Position numbers and translations under genes: made by a program
Origin: Glaciimonas sp.
GTDB taxonomy: Bacteria > Pseudomonadota > Gammaproteobacteria > Burkholderiales > Burkholderiaceae_D
DNA: 64,000 bases
Assembly: GCA_012927585.1 (NCBI GenBank)
Contig: JABBOY010000003.1
Location: 62,001 to 126,000 of the forward strand
Direction of reading: 5' to 3'
The notes under the pieces: generated by a model
Database searches by the model: none
What the model was told of the DNA's origin: nothing
The model's input: only the letters and a program-made list of their open reading frames with translations
Part shown: piece after piece, positions 18,249 to 26,738 of the stretch
Layout: every line of letters begins with the position of its first letter
Numbering within the stretch: position 1 is the stretch's first letter

Positions 18249-18875
18249 CTAGGTGTTAACTGGTTTAGCGCTCGGACGCTGCGCAATGCGGTCGCGCCAG
18301 GCTTGCAAATGGATCATGCCTTCGGCGCCCGGCTTGAACTTGATCAGTCGCGCGAATTCAATCGCACAAAACGCGGTGATGTCGGCGATGGTGAATCGCT
18401 CGCCTGCCACATATGGGCGTGACCCGAGTTGGCCATCGAGCCAACGCGCTTTCTCCCGCATTTTCTGACCCTGGGATGCGCCGTAAGCGGGAAACTGCGG
18501 TTGCTCAAGCACCGCTAGCCCCGGGTGGGTGTGACGAACGCAATGGGCGATACTGGCAAAAAGAGCGAACTCGATCTGACGGTCCGCCATTTCGATAAAG
18601 GCCCGCTCCGTCCCATCTCGCCCCATTAAATTGGGTTCTGGATAAACCGCTTCGAGATAGGTGCAGATGGCCCGCGATTCGGCGAGAAAGCGGCCGTCGT
18701 CAAGCTCCAGAACCGGCACCGTTGCCAGGGAGTTGCGCGCCAGAAAGTCATCCTTTTTATGTTCGCTGCTGTTCAAATCAATCAACTGGCGTTGCATGTC
18801 GCAGACACCTTTTTCCGCCAGGAACATATCCACCCGTCGTGGATTCGGTGCACCGGCCGAGGTATAAAGTTTCAT
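18249..18875 (-). CDS. Glutathione S-transferase family protein
   Basis: Cytosolic GST fold (208 aa): thioredoxin-like N-terminus beginning MKLYTSAGAPNPRRVDMFL, the ESRAICTYLE segment that binds glutathione through its Glu-Ser pair, and the C-terminal helical domain with FTIADITAF near residue 160. The first-strand residue Ser/Asn serves as the usual catalytic position, though the substrate cannot be told. The next GST gene lies 39 bp upstream in the direction of transcription, so the two may be co-transcribed. Confidence 0.88.
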   Translation of the reverse strand: MKLYTSAGAPNPRRVDMFLAEKGVCDMQRQLIDLNSSEHKKDDFLARNSLATVPVLELDDGRFLAESRAICTYLEAVYPEPNLMGRDGTERAFIEMADRQIEFALFASIAHCVRHTHPGLAVLEQPQFPAYGASQGQKMREKARWLDGQLGSRPYVAGERFTIADITAFCAIEFARLIKFKPGAEGMIHLQAWRDRIAQRPSAKPVNT

Positions 18876-18914
18876 AATTTGTCTTTCTGTTTGGAATGTA
18901 ATTTTTGCAGATAA

Positions 18915-19622
18915 TTACTCGCCGCTGTTCTGCGATTGGCCCATCTCGACCATTTTGCGCGCCTCTTCGGAAAATTTCCGCGCGGCTGCATCATCATCGC
19001 CCGAATCCAGATTCGAGGGCGGCATGAGAATGCCGCGCTGTACAGCAGGCCGGGCGCGGATCAACGCCAACCACCGTTTCAGATGCGGAAACGCCTCGAC
19101 CGACACCCCCGACCATCGGTGCGTGCGAACCCAGGCCCAATTGGCAATATCGGCAATCGAGTAATCTCCGGCCAGATATTCATGATCCTTCAGATGGCCA
19201 TCCAGAACCCGGAACAGGCGCGTGCATTCGCCTTGGTAGCGGTCAATCGCGGGCTGGATTTTTTCAGGGAAATAACGATAGAACACGTTTGCCTGACCCA
19301 TCATCGGACCAATGCCGCCCATCTGGAACATCAACCATTGCAGCACGTCTGACCGGCCCCGCGGATCGCTCGGCATCAATTTTCCGGTTTTCTCGGCAAG
19401 ATAGATCAGGATCGCGCCCGATTCAAAGACCGCAAAGTCACCGGCAGCGTGATCCACGATCGCCGGAATACGGCCGTTGGGATTAATTGCCAAAAATTCT
19501 GTTTGCTTTTGTTCCAGCTTACCGAAATCCAGCACGCGCATCGTATAAGGAAGTTGCAATTCCTCTAGCGCGATAGATATCTTGTGACCATTCGGTGTAG
19601 CGGCGGTAAATAACTCGATCAT
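18915..19622 (-). CDS. Glutathione S-transferase of YfcG/YghU type
   Basis: GST family protein (235 aa) starting [21 protein letters not shown], the Thr/Asn-containing active-site start typical of Nu-class YfcG-like enzymes, which act as disulfide reductases or peroxidases. [15 protein letters not shown] is the glutathione-binding segment and [13 protein letters not shown] the helical-domain signature. The C-terminal 30 residues are charged and probably disordered. It precedes the second GST gene on the same strand. Confidence 0.88.
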   Translation of the reverse strand: MIELFTAATPNGHKISIALEELQLPYTMRVLDFGKLEQKQTEFLAINPNGRIPAIVDHAAGDFAVFESGAILIYLAEKTGKLMPSDPRGRSDVLQWLMFQMGGIGPMMGQANVFYRYFPEKIQPAIDRYQGECTRLFRVLDGHLKDHEYLAGDYSIADIANWAWVRTHRWSGVSVEAFPHLKRWLALIRARPAVQRGILMPPSNLDSGDDDAAARKFSEEARKMVEMGQSQNSGE

Positions 19623-19822
19623 CTTGCGTCCCTTGCCTGAGTCGTACTTAAAGTGAGAATGCGGCGTGACGCGTAGGTTAAACCACTTTTGCTATTAGCA
19701 GAAAGTGCATCATCTGACCTTGCTTGTCTAGCCGCCGTTCAGGGTTTATGCGATATTACGGGACGCAGGCCCACGGGGCGTTCCCAAAGTGAGGTTTTCG
19801 CCATCGTCCTGGGGAAATAGAC

Positions 19823-19893
19823 ATACTGGATAACGTATATTTAAGTACCGCATACAAATAATGCGGTAAATAATATGTTTTTCAGCATACTCC
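19823..19893 (+). repeat. Dispersed CGCAT/ATGCG palindromic repeat, copy 2
   Basis: Perfect core TACCGCAT-ACAAATA-ATGCGGTA at 19846-19868. ATACT boxes at 19823 and 19887 are 64 bp apart, each placed 26 bp from its side of the core. It lies upstream of the YfcG-type GST gene and next to the first copy of the hairpin-forming element. Confidence 0.8.
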
Positions 19894-19904
19894 TGCATAA
19901 ATTA

Positions 19905-20038
19905 CCAATTAGCTAAACCGATTTACGGCCCGTAATAGACACTTTTGTGAGGGGTTTGAACCCCTCCTAATGAGTCGCTCCTTGGTAGCTCTCTACCCTG
20001 AAAAACGGGGTTTGAACCCTAATCAGTTTTTTGATCAA
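19905..20038 (+). repeat. Hairpin-forming element of about 130 bp, copy 1
   Basis: About 134 bp matching a second copy at 29416-29546: shared ACGGCC-GTAATAGACACT, a G/C hairpin, AATGAGTCGCTCCTT, and TTTTTTGATCAA at the right end. The hairpin is GAGGGG-TTTGAA-CCCCTC here and GGGG-AAT-CCCC in the other copy, so the pairing is kept while the loop differs. The right end lies exactly where a transporter fragment is cut off. Confidence 0.7.
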
Positions 20039-20243
20039 GCAGATCGCCAACAAAAATAATGCCGAGCATTGGGGCTAAACCTGACGCGGTAAACAGCAGA
20101 AAAAACAGAGCTACTTGTATAGTCGTGCGCTGCAGATTTGTTTGAAGAAAACCTGCCAACACAGCGAGTCCCCGCATGACAAATGCTGCGCGGGCTTGAG
20201 AAATGGCGGCTGCTACAAGCATCAGCCATCGATATGAAGTCAA
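20019..20243 (-). pseudogene. N-terminal fragment of an MFS-type transporter
   Basis: Seventy-four residues with two to three membrane segments. RWLMLVAAAIS and GDLLD resemble the first two helices and the loop of major-facilitator transporters. The frame ends in Q-K-T-D-stop, codons supplied by the TTGATCAA end of the adjoining hairpin-forming element, so the gene was truncated at that junction. Only a TTG start is available. Not expected to work. Confidence 0.55.
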
Positions 20244-20339
20244 TCGAGAATTATTGGAATGACCAAGCTTAGATAAAGGACGCCTCAGAAAACCGAACGT
20301 AAAGTATGTTGGCGGCGATAGTAGCGAAAGTGCATTCGG

Positions 20340-20849
20340 CTATGTTCTCAAACACCGCGTAACCGTCTGCCCCAGACGCAGCAGCGCGTGATCGAGATCC
20401 TTTGAATAAGGCAGGCCGCAATTAATGCGGCAGAAATGTTCGAAGCGATTGGAATTGGAAAACATCGAGCCAGGCGCGAGCACCTTATCCAGGGATGTGC
20501 AGTAAATGACGTTCCCGCTGCGGTCCCAGGCCTTGATTGCGGTGAGCGGTATTTCGCTCTCGGCCAGCTCACCGTAGGTATCGTCCTCGATTAGCGGAAT
20601 CTCACGTTCTTCGCACAATTGCGCTAAGCGCTTCTTGTGCGCATCCGGCATGATGCTGCCAAGTGGATTCTGCAGATATGGCATCATCACGACAGCCTTG
20701 ATGTTGTCGTAGGTCTGCACTGCGAGTTCGAGTGCTTCGATCGAGATGCCGGTCTGCGGGCTGGTCGGAATTTCGAGCGCGCGCAGGCCCGACAGGAGTG
20801 CCGGGCGTCTGCCCGGCTTTTTCATTCCTTCGCCAAACCAACGCTCCAA
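20340..20849 (-). pseudogene. MocR/PdxR-like PLP regulator remnant with internal deletion
   Basis: Matches the aminotransferase-like part of MocR-type (GntR-PLP) regulators: SPQTGISIEALELA, then MMPYLQNPLGSIMP, DDTYGELA and the PLP-lysine segment TSLDKVLAPG. It then jumps directly to what is normally the C-terminal end (APGSMFSNSNRFEHFCRINCG). In intact relatives about 100 residues separate these, and both sides carry an APG, so the deletion appears to have joined the two APG sites. The DNA-binding N-terminal domain is also missing. It lies between the MFS fragment and the porin gene. Confidence 0.7.
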
Positions 20850-20906
20850 GACCCTGTCGGACGCTCGGCGCTCCCCCAGGGCTTTGATTTTTACACTTGC
20901 CTCCGG

Positions 20907-21947
20907 TTAGAACGAGTGCTTGATACCAACATTAAGCAGGCCGGTGTTGGTATCCAGCGTAGTGCCGCCGGCCGTCACGGTAGTCAGCAAGGTAGCGCCC
21001 GCATTCGCCTTAGCATAGACTAATTGGCCATACAACGTGGTGCGCTTGGACAACGCGTATTCGTCGCTCAAAATAAAAGTATTGGTCTTGTCTGAACTAT
21101 GATCTTTATCCTTGCCAAAATAAGCAGCAGCGATGACGGTATTGTTAGACGCCGTTTTCCAATCGATGCCCAGGCCAAACATATCTACTTTGCTGGTCTC
21201 AACCAGATTTACATCCTTATTCAGGCCACGCAGGTAATTCAACTTGCCGGTAAATGCGCCCATGGTATAACCGGCGCCGACTGTATAAATGCTGCTCATA
21301 CGGTCGGAGGTGTTGGGTATATTGGTTGATTGATAGGCAGCGGATAACGAAACCGGGCCGGCGTAAGTAGCGCCCAGGGAATATACAGCGCCCTTTGTTT
21401 CGGAAATACTATAGCTTGCTGCGACCCCTACCGGGCCAATCGTATTGCTATACGCGATGGCGTTTTGCAGAAATACCCCAACATCGTTGTTGCCGTTATT
21501 ACCGGTGGTAAGTGCTCCTGAGTTATAAGCCCATGAATACAAGCCGGAGAAGTTTTCACGCAATCCGCGCGGGTCGGTCGCCGCAAATGCCAGAATCGCA
21601 GGGCTGTACATGTTGCCTAAAGTGACCGTACCAAAGCCGCCAGACAGACCGATGTTCGATTGACGCCGGAACAGGCGTGGATCCGATACGCCGGTATCGA
21701 CATAAAAGTGGCCTTCAAGATTAAAATTTGCTTTCAAGCCACCGCCCAGATCTTCCGAGCCGCGAAAGCCCCAGACACTGGGTGAAATACCACCATTCGC
21801 CATCGTAGTCGAGGCAGATCCGACTGGTGCATGATTGCGGGTCAACACGCCAACGTCAAGATTGCCATAAACCGTAACAGAGCTTTGTGCAGCAGCCATG
21901 CCTGAAACCAGTGCCAAAGCAGCGCCTGCCATTAATTTTAATTTCAT
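20907..21947 (-). CDS. Trimeric outer-membrane porin (betaproteobacterial type)
   Basis: General diffusion porin (346 aa). Signal peptide of about 20 residues (MKLKLMAGAALALVSG, cleavage after AAA), mature start QSSVTVYGNLDVGV typical of Burkholderia/Neisseria porins, DPRLFRRQSNIGLSGGFGTV near residue 90, and a C-terminal phenylalanine (VGIKHSF) as required for assembly by the BAM complex. ATG 21947 follows TTGGAG. The gene is intact although its downstream neighbours are fragments. Confidence 0.93.
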   Translation of the reverse strand: MKLKLMAGAALALVSGMAAAQSSVTVYGNLDVGVLTRNHAPVGSASTTMANGGISPSVWGFRGSEDLGGGLKANFNLEGHFYVDTGVSDPRLFRRQSNIGLSGGFGTVTLGNMYSPAILAFAATDPRGLRENFSGLYSWAYNSGALTTGNNGNNDVGVFLQNAIAYSNTIGPVGVAASYSISETKGAVYSLGATYAGPVSLSAAYQSTNIPNTSDRMSSIYTVGAGYTMGAFTGKLNYLRGLNKDVNLVETSKVDMFGLGIDWKTASNNTVIAAAYFGKDKDHSSDKTNTFILSDEYALSKRTTLYGQLVYAKANAGATLLTTVTAGGTTLDTNTGLLNVGIKHSF

Positions 21948-22324
21948 TTCATACTCCAATATTGTTTGATTAAATCGCTACCGATTTTCCAGTCGCGTAT
22001 TACTCTAAATAGATGGAAATGTGCCGAAGTCTCCTCCAAGTTTTTATGGTATTGTTGAATGCGTCGTCGGCTCGATGCAGGATGCTCAATGCAAAATACA
22101 TGCCCAATGGCAAAGCAACTGGTCTATGGCTGCGCGTCATGCGACCGCTCGTGCGGATGGCAAGTGCAGAATGATCGGAACTGCATCGCCTGTATAAAAT
22201 TCGGAACACTTGGGGGAAATTCTGCGCAACTTTCGGATCGTTTTTAGAATACAGATCAAATTCCGGGCAAGCAGACTTTGTCGCTGTATCGCAATACGTG
22301 TTTAGTGGCTGGCTGGAATTATAT
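21948..22324. other. Intergenic region upstream of the porin gene
   Basis: No gene recognised. The part next to the porin is AT-rich and probably holds its promoter and leader. Short open frames here lack ribosome sites and recognisable content. The dispersed palindromic repeat follows at 22325. Confidence 0.4.
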
Positions 22325-22395
22325 ATACTGCACTACGTATATTTAATTACCGCATACAAATAATGCGGTAAATCACATTTTTATCGGCATACTCC
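22325..22395 (+). repeat. Dispersed CGCAT/ATGCG palindromic repeat, copy 3
   Basis: Core TACCGCAT-ACAAATA-ATGCGGTA at 22348-22370, identical to copy 2 across 23 bases. ATACT boxes at 22325 and 22389 are again 64 bp apart. It lies just after the tamB 3' end. Confidence 0.8.
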
Positions 22396-22406
22396 CACAA
22401 AAATTA

Positions 22407-25400
22407 TCAGTCAAACGACCAGGTGTAAAACAAATCAAGCGCGGTGCTGGTGCCGGTTTCGGCTTGCAGCGAGAAACGCTTGCTCAACATGTAGCGCAGT
22501 TTGACTAATGTGGATGCGCCGCTGACGCCTTGTTCATAGGTCAAGAATGCACGCGATGAAATGCGTTTGCCGAATGTCAGCACGGTGGTTTCCAATCCTT
22601 GCGCGCGGCCTATGCCGAATTCGTCGAGGCCGATCGATTGCGCCACTTTCGCTTGCAACGACGCGCCTTGAGACGCGCCGAACAAGGCGTTGGCGGCGGC
22701 CGAGAGTGCGTCGAACTGGCTGCCGGACGCGCTTTCGGTGCCATGCCCGAGCACCAGCCAGGACAGCTTTTCGGTGTCCGGCACCGAGGGTGTGGAAACC
22801 AGTCTGGCACGTGGCGCGAGGGCGTTGCCGCGCACTTCGACGCCGGCTTCGACATTGCCTTCGATCTCCGGCACCGGGCGCACCGCCAGAATATTCAAAC
22901 CCGGATTATCGATGGGGCCGCTGAAGGCGAGAATGCCGCGCCGGATTTCCAGCTTTTGGCCATAGGCAGCGTATGTACCTTTGACTACTTCTATGCTGCC
23001 GTTGGCGCGTGGCAACTGGCCATCGTCCACCCGTACCCTCAGGCTGCCGCCGACTTGCGCATCGAGGCCTTTGCCCTTGATGAAAAAGCGCTCACCCAGA
23101 TCCAGCATGACATCCACCCGCAGCGGTAGCGACTTGCTCGCGTTTTTACCATTACCGTTGCCGTTTGCTTCGCGCCCCAGCAGCACCACGTCGTCGCTGA
23201 TGGTCGGCCCGCTCTCGCTAGGCAGCTCGAATAGCGCACGCTCAGCCTTGAACTTGCCGCCGATCTGCAGCCGCCTGTCGTCCAGCGTGATGTTGCTGTC
23301 GCCGCTCAAGACCAACAGCCGTTCCGGGCTGGACAATGCCAGCAGTTTGTCGGCGCTCAACGTCATTTGCACGCTCGGCTGGGCATTGGCAAAGCGCGCC
23401 TCACCTTGCACATTCAGCGTGCCTTGTTCGCCCTCGAATGCAAGTTTTTTCAATAGCAAACGGTCGCCCTGCAATTGCGCCCGCAATACGCCGTTGCGTA
23501 GTTTTATGCCCTGCTCTACCCAGCGCACGCTGAGCTGGTCGCCATTGATGTCGCCGGTCAAATTGGGTGCGCCCAGCGTGCCGGAACCGCTGATCGCCAG
23601 CGCCAGTCGTCCTTGCAAGTCCAGTTCGGGGCGGCCGATAACCGGCCCGATCCAATCCAGCCTGGGCAGGTTGGCAGTGCCGTTCATGGTCAGCGGGCTG
23701 GTCGCCGGCAGACTCCAACTACCGGGCACGCCGCCGATTTTGGTGCTGCCGGCAAAGCGGCTGCTGCCAACTTGGCTGCCATCCATTTCGAACTCCAGCT
23801 TCAGCGCATTTTTGACAATATCGGCGCGCAAGGCCAGTTTGCTCAAACCCAGCGCCAGCGGCGCGGCGTTATTTCCGGCGCGGATTATGGCGTCGCCACT
23901 TTCGCGGAACAGCCGCACGTTGCCGTCGATAAAGCTATCAGCGCCGAGCGACCAGTCGGCACCAAAGGTCAGTGAGCCGGTCAACGCACCGGCCAGATTC
24001 TGTTGCAGCGGCTCCGACAATTTTGCCAGCGTAGTCAGTGCAATGCCGTTGGCATGACCGCGGCTTTGCAAGTGGCTGCCGTTCTTTTGCAGCGTTTGCA
24101 GATTGAAGCTGCCGCTGGGCAGCGCCAGCACAAAATCAGTCAATGAAAATTGCCCAGGCCCGACTTTGAGCGGTGCCGGCGCTTGCAGCGTAAAGGTAAA
24201 CGCGCCGCGATTTTGCAGACTGCGAATCGCGCCATCCCAGCCTTTGGCTTGCTGCCAGCCGCCGGCCAGTGCCGCTTTGAAATTTTCGCTTTTGTTGTTT
24301 CCACTGAGCTCGATGTTGTGCGCGCGCCGGCTGCCGGTGGCTACCAGCCGCAACGCTTCGAATGCCAGCGTGCCGGAGCGCACTTCGCCCAATGCGATAT
24401 CGGCTTGCAGCGGGCCATTTTCGCCTTGCTGCAAGCGAGCGCCGGCGTGCAGGGTTTTGATGAAGGTTTCGCCCGGCAAACGGATCTCGTTGCCATCCAG
24501 CGCAAAACCGATCTGCAGTGCTTCCTTGCTGCCGCTGACGCTGCCCGCGCCGTTCACAGCGCCGCCGAAATTCGGCCCCAATATGCTGAGTTGGGGCGCA
24601 TCGAGACGCCAGTCGAGGCGGTCTTTCGGTGCGCCGAAATTACCTTTGAGCACGACGCTGTTGTTGGCCAATTGCAGCGCGATGTCGGCATTGGCGATGC
24701 GCGCAGCGTCGGCTTGCAACTTGCCATGACCGGACAAAGGTGCGCCCAGCAGCGTGCCGGGTTGCAGCGTAAAGTCGAGTGCGACCCGCCAATTTTGGGC
24801 GAGATTGCCGGTCGCATCGATGTCGCCGCTGATCTTGCCTTCTGGATAAGCGCCGAAGGCGGCCGGATTCAGTCGCGACAAATTACCCTTCAGGCTGAAC
24901 GGGCCGCTGCCGCTCAGTGCCAGATTGCCGCGCGCCTTGACGTCGCTATTGGCGAATCGTTGCGGCTTTTTCTCTTGCGGATTCAAGGCCAGCCCTTGCG
25001 CGTTGGCATCGAACGCTAATTGCGGCGCGGCCATGCTGCCGGTAAGCGTGCCGGTGGCGCGCAACGCGCCGGCCAAACCTGCTTGCAACAAAGCTAAATT
25101 ACGTGCATCGATGCGCAGCGCCAAGCTATCTTTAGGCGCGCCGAAATTGCCTTGCGCGGCAATCAGATTGCCGCCGAGGCGCAATGCCAGATCGACATTT
25201 TGCAGGCGCTGGGCATCAGCGTTTAACTTAACCTGACCGGACAATGGTTGCTTGAGCAAGCGGCTCGGTTGCAACTGGATGTCCGCCGCGACTTGCCAGC
25301 CTGGTACCAGATGGCCTTCCAAACGCAGCGCGGCATTCACGTCTGCTGTCGGATAAGCGCCAAAATCCGATGGGTCGAAACGTTGAATGCTGCCGGTTAG

Positions 25401-26738
25401 CGAAAATGCTTGCGCGCTGTCGGTGCGCGCTTGCCCTTGCAGACTGAGCGTACTCTTGCCGGCGCTGAGTTTGGCTTGCTGCAAATTCAGCACGCCGTCG
25501 GCCAGCGTTGCATCGAGTGCCAGTTGATAGCGATCCTGCCCCAGCCGCGCCTTCAACACTTGCCGCCCGTCCTGCGTAGACAACACGATATCGCCGGCGA
25601 TGGCGGTGCGATTGAGTTTGGTGTTGACTGCTTTCAGATTGATTTTGTCGGTATGTAGCGCGAATGCAGCTTTACCATTTTGGAGGCTACCGCTGCCGCT
25701 GACGCGGCCTGCCTCGGCCAGATCGAGCACCACATTGTTGATATTCACTTTGATATTTTTCGCCTCCAGCGTGCCATCGATTTGGGCGCTGATGCTGCGC
25801 AGCGGCAGGCTTTTTTTATCTATCGGGCCGGCTGGCAGCGTGTTGACGATATTCAGTTTGGCGCTCATGGCTTGGTTCGGCTGCACTTGGCCGTTTAGAT
25901 CAATCGCGATTGCGGCCTGTGGCAAATTGGCACCGGCACTAAAGCGGCTGGGGTCGATGCCGCTGGCGTGCAGCGCAATCCGGCGCAATGCGAAGGCGTC
26001 AAACGGCGCGATGGTCAAGTCGCCCTGGCCGCTCGCGCCGCGCCCATCGAAGCTGGCTTTGATCGTCAGCGCGCTCAAGTCGCCGCCCAATACGGCTTGG
26101 GCTTGACTTACATCGGGCCCGGTTCCGTGTAAAAAATTGATCTGGCCGGTGAGTAAAAATGGCGGCTTGGCACCCAGCGTCAGGATGGCGTTCAGATTAC
26201 CCCACGGCGTACCGGCCCCGGCATCCTGCACCCGCCACTGCTGCCGGCCGCTATGCAGCGCGAAATGGAGATCGTGCAATTGCGTGCGTGCACCAGCCGG
26301 AGAAATCATCACCAACTGGCCCAATTGTGCAGCTTTGATGTCAACTTCCAGAGGCACTGACAGATTAGTCGGCAACACTAGCGGATCGTTCGATTCCTGT
26401 AATGTTTGCAGCGTCAGGCGCGCCGCCTGCAGTTTTTCAATTCCGATCCGGCCGCGCAACAACTGGGCCGGCGACCAGCGCAGATCGAGCTCATTGAGCG
26501 TAATCACTTGCTCGGGAATGCCGGACACGCTGAATTTTTTATATTGCAATTGCCTGATATGCACCGGCGCCAGCAGCGAACCGCTCACGCCGGTCACCGT
26601 CAACGCGCCGTTGCTGGCGTTGGCCGCTTGCTGCAAGACCCAGCGCAGGCTGGATTCACGCGGTATCAGGATTGCCGCCAGCAGCACGAATGCAAGCAGC
26701 AGCGAGGACAAGGCGATCCACCCTGTGCGCCGCCTCAA
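22407..26738 (-). CDS. tamB: Translocation and assembly module inner-membrane protein TamB
   Basis: Very large periplasm-spanning protein (1443 aa), anchored in the inner membrane by one N-terminal helix (about 7-28) and working with TamA in outer-membrane biogenesis or phospholipid transport. The body is beta-rich AsmA/TamB-like repeats. A block of about 175 residues occurs twice: FGAYPTADVNAALRL ... GNFGAPKDSLALRIDA, and FGAYPEGKISGDIDA ... GNFGAPKDRLDWRLDA. The conserved DUF490 domain fills the last 350 residues and ends in an aromatic YTWSFD. The start overlaps the tamA stop by four bases. The gene is intact despite its high-GC, frame-rich sequence. Confidence 0.92.
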   Translation of the reverse strand: MRRRTGWIALSSLLLAFVLLAAILIPRESSLRWVLQQAANASNGALTVTGVSGSLLAPVHIRQLQYKKFSVSGIPEQVITLNELDLRWSPAQLLRGRIGIEKLQAARLTLQTLQESNDPLVLPTNLSVPLEVDIKAAQLGQLVMISPAGARTQLHDLHFALHSGRQQWRVQDAGAGTPWGNLNAILTLGAKPPFLLTGQINFLHGTGPDVSQAQAVLGGDLSALTIKASFDGRGASGQGDLTIAPFDAFALRRIALHASGIDPSRFSAGANLPQAAIAIDLNGQVQPNQAMSAKLNIVNTLPAGPIDKKSLPLRSISAQIDGTLEAKNIKVNINNVVLDLAEAGRVSGSGSLQNGKAAFALHTDKINLKAVNTKLNRTAIAGDIVLSTQDGRQVLKARLGQDRYQLALDATLADGVLNLQQAKLSAGKSTLSLQGQARTDSAQAFSLTGSIQRFDPSDFGAYPTADVNAALRLEGHLVPGWQVAADIQLQPSRLLKQPLSGQVKLNADAQRLQNVDLALRLGGNLIAAQGNFGAPKDSLALRIDARNLALLQAGLAGALRATGTLTGSMAAPQLAFDANAQGLALNPQEKKPQRFANSDVKARGNLALSGSGPFSLKGNLSRLNPAAFGAYPEGKISGDIDATGNLAQNWRVALDFTLQPGTLLGAPLSGHGKLQADAARIANADIALQLANNSVVLKGNFGAPKDRLDWRLDAPQLSILGPNFGGAVNGAGSVSGSKEALQIGFALDGNEIRLPGETFIKTLHAGARLQQGENGPLQADIALGEVRSGTLAFEALRLVATGSRRAHNIELSGNNKSENFKAALAGGWQQAKGWDGAIRSLQNRGAFTFTLQAPAPLKVGPGQFSLTDFVLALPSGSFNLQTLQKNGSHLQSRGHANGIALTTLAKLSEPLQQNLAGALTGSLTFGADWSLGADSFIDGNVRLFRESGDAIIRAGNNAAPLALGLSKLALRADIVKNALKLEFEMDGSQVGSSRFAGSTKIGGVPGSWSLPATSPLTMNGTANLPRLDWIGPVIGRPELDLQGRLALAISGSGTLGAPNLTGDINGDQLSVRWVEQGIKLRNGVLRAQLQGDRLLLKKLAFEGEQGTLNVQGEARFANAQPSVQMTLSADKLLALSSPERLLVLSGDSNITLDDRRLQIGGKFKAERALFELPSESGPTISDDVVLLGREANGNGNGKNASKSLPLRVDVMLDLGERFFIKGKGLDAQVGGSLRVRVDDGQLPRANGSIEVVKGTYAAYGQKLEIRRGILAFSGPIDNPGLNILAVRPVPEIEGNVEAGVEVRGNALAPRARLVSTPSVPDTEKLSWLVLGHGTESASGSQFDALSAAANALFGASQGASLQAKVAQSIGLDEFGIGRAQGLETTVLTFGKRISSRAFLTYEQGVSGASTLVKLRYMLSKRFSLQAETGTSTALDLFYTWSFD

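Noticed and set aside
19949..20020. GGGGTTTGAACCCC and GGGTTTGAACCC resemble a tRNA T-arm
   Set aside because: No acceptor, D or anticodon arms can be drawn around them, and the second copy at 29416 lacks the motif while keeping the rest of the element.
20031..20038. TTGATCAA as half of a XylR/DmpR upstream activating site
   Set aside because: Only one 8-mer rather than the 16-bp double site, it lies far from the aromatic genes, and it is the shared end of the hairpin-forming element.
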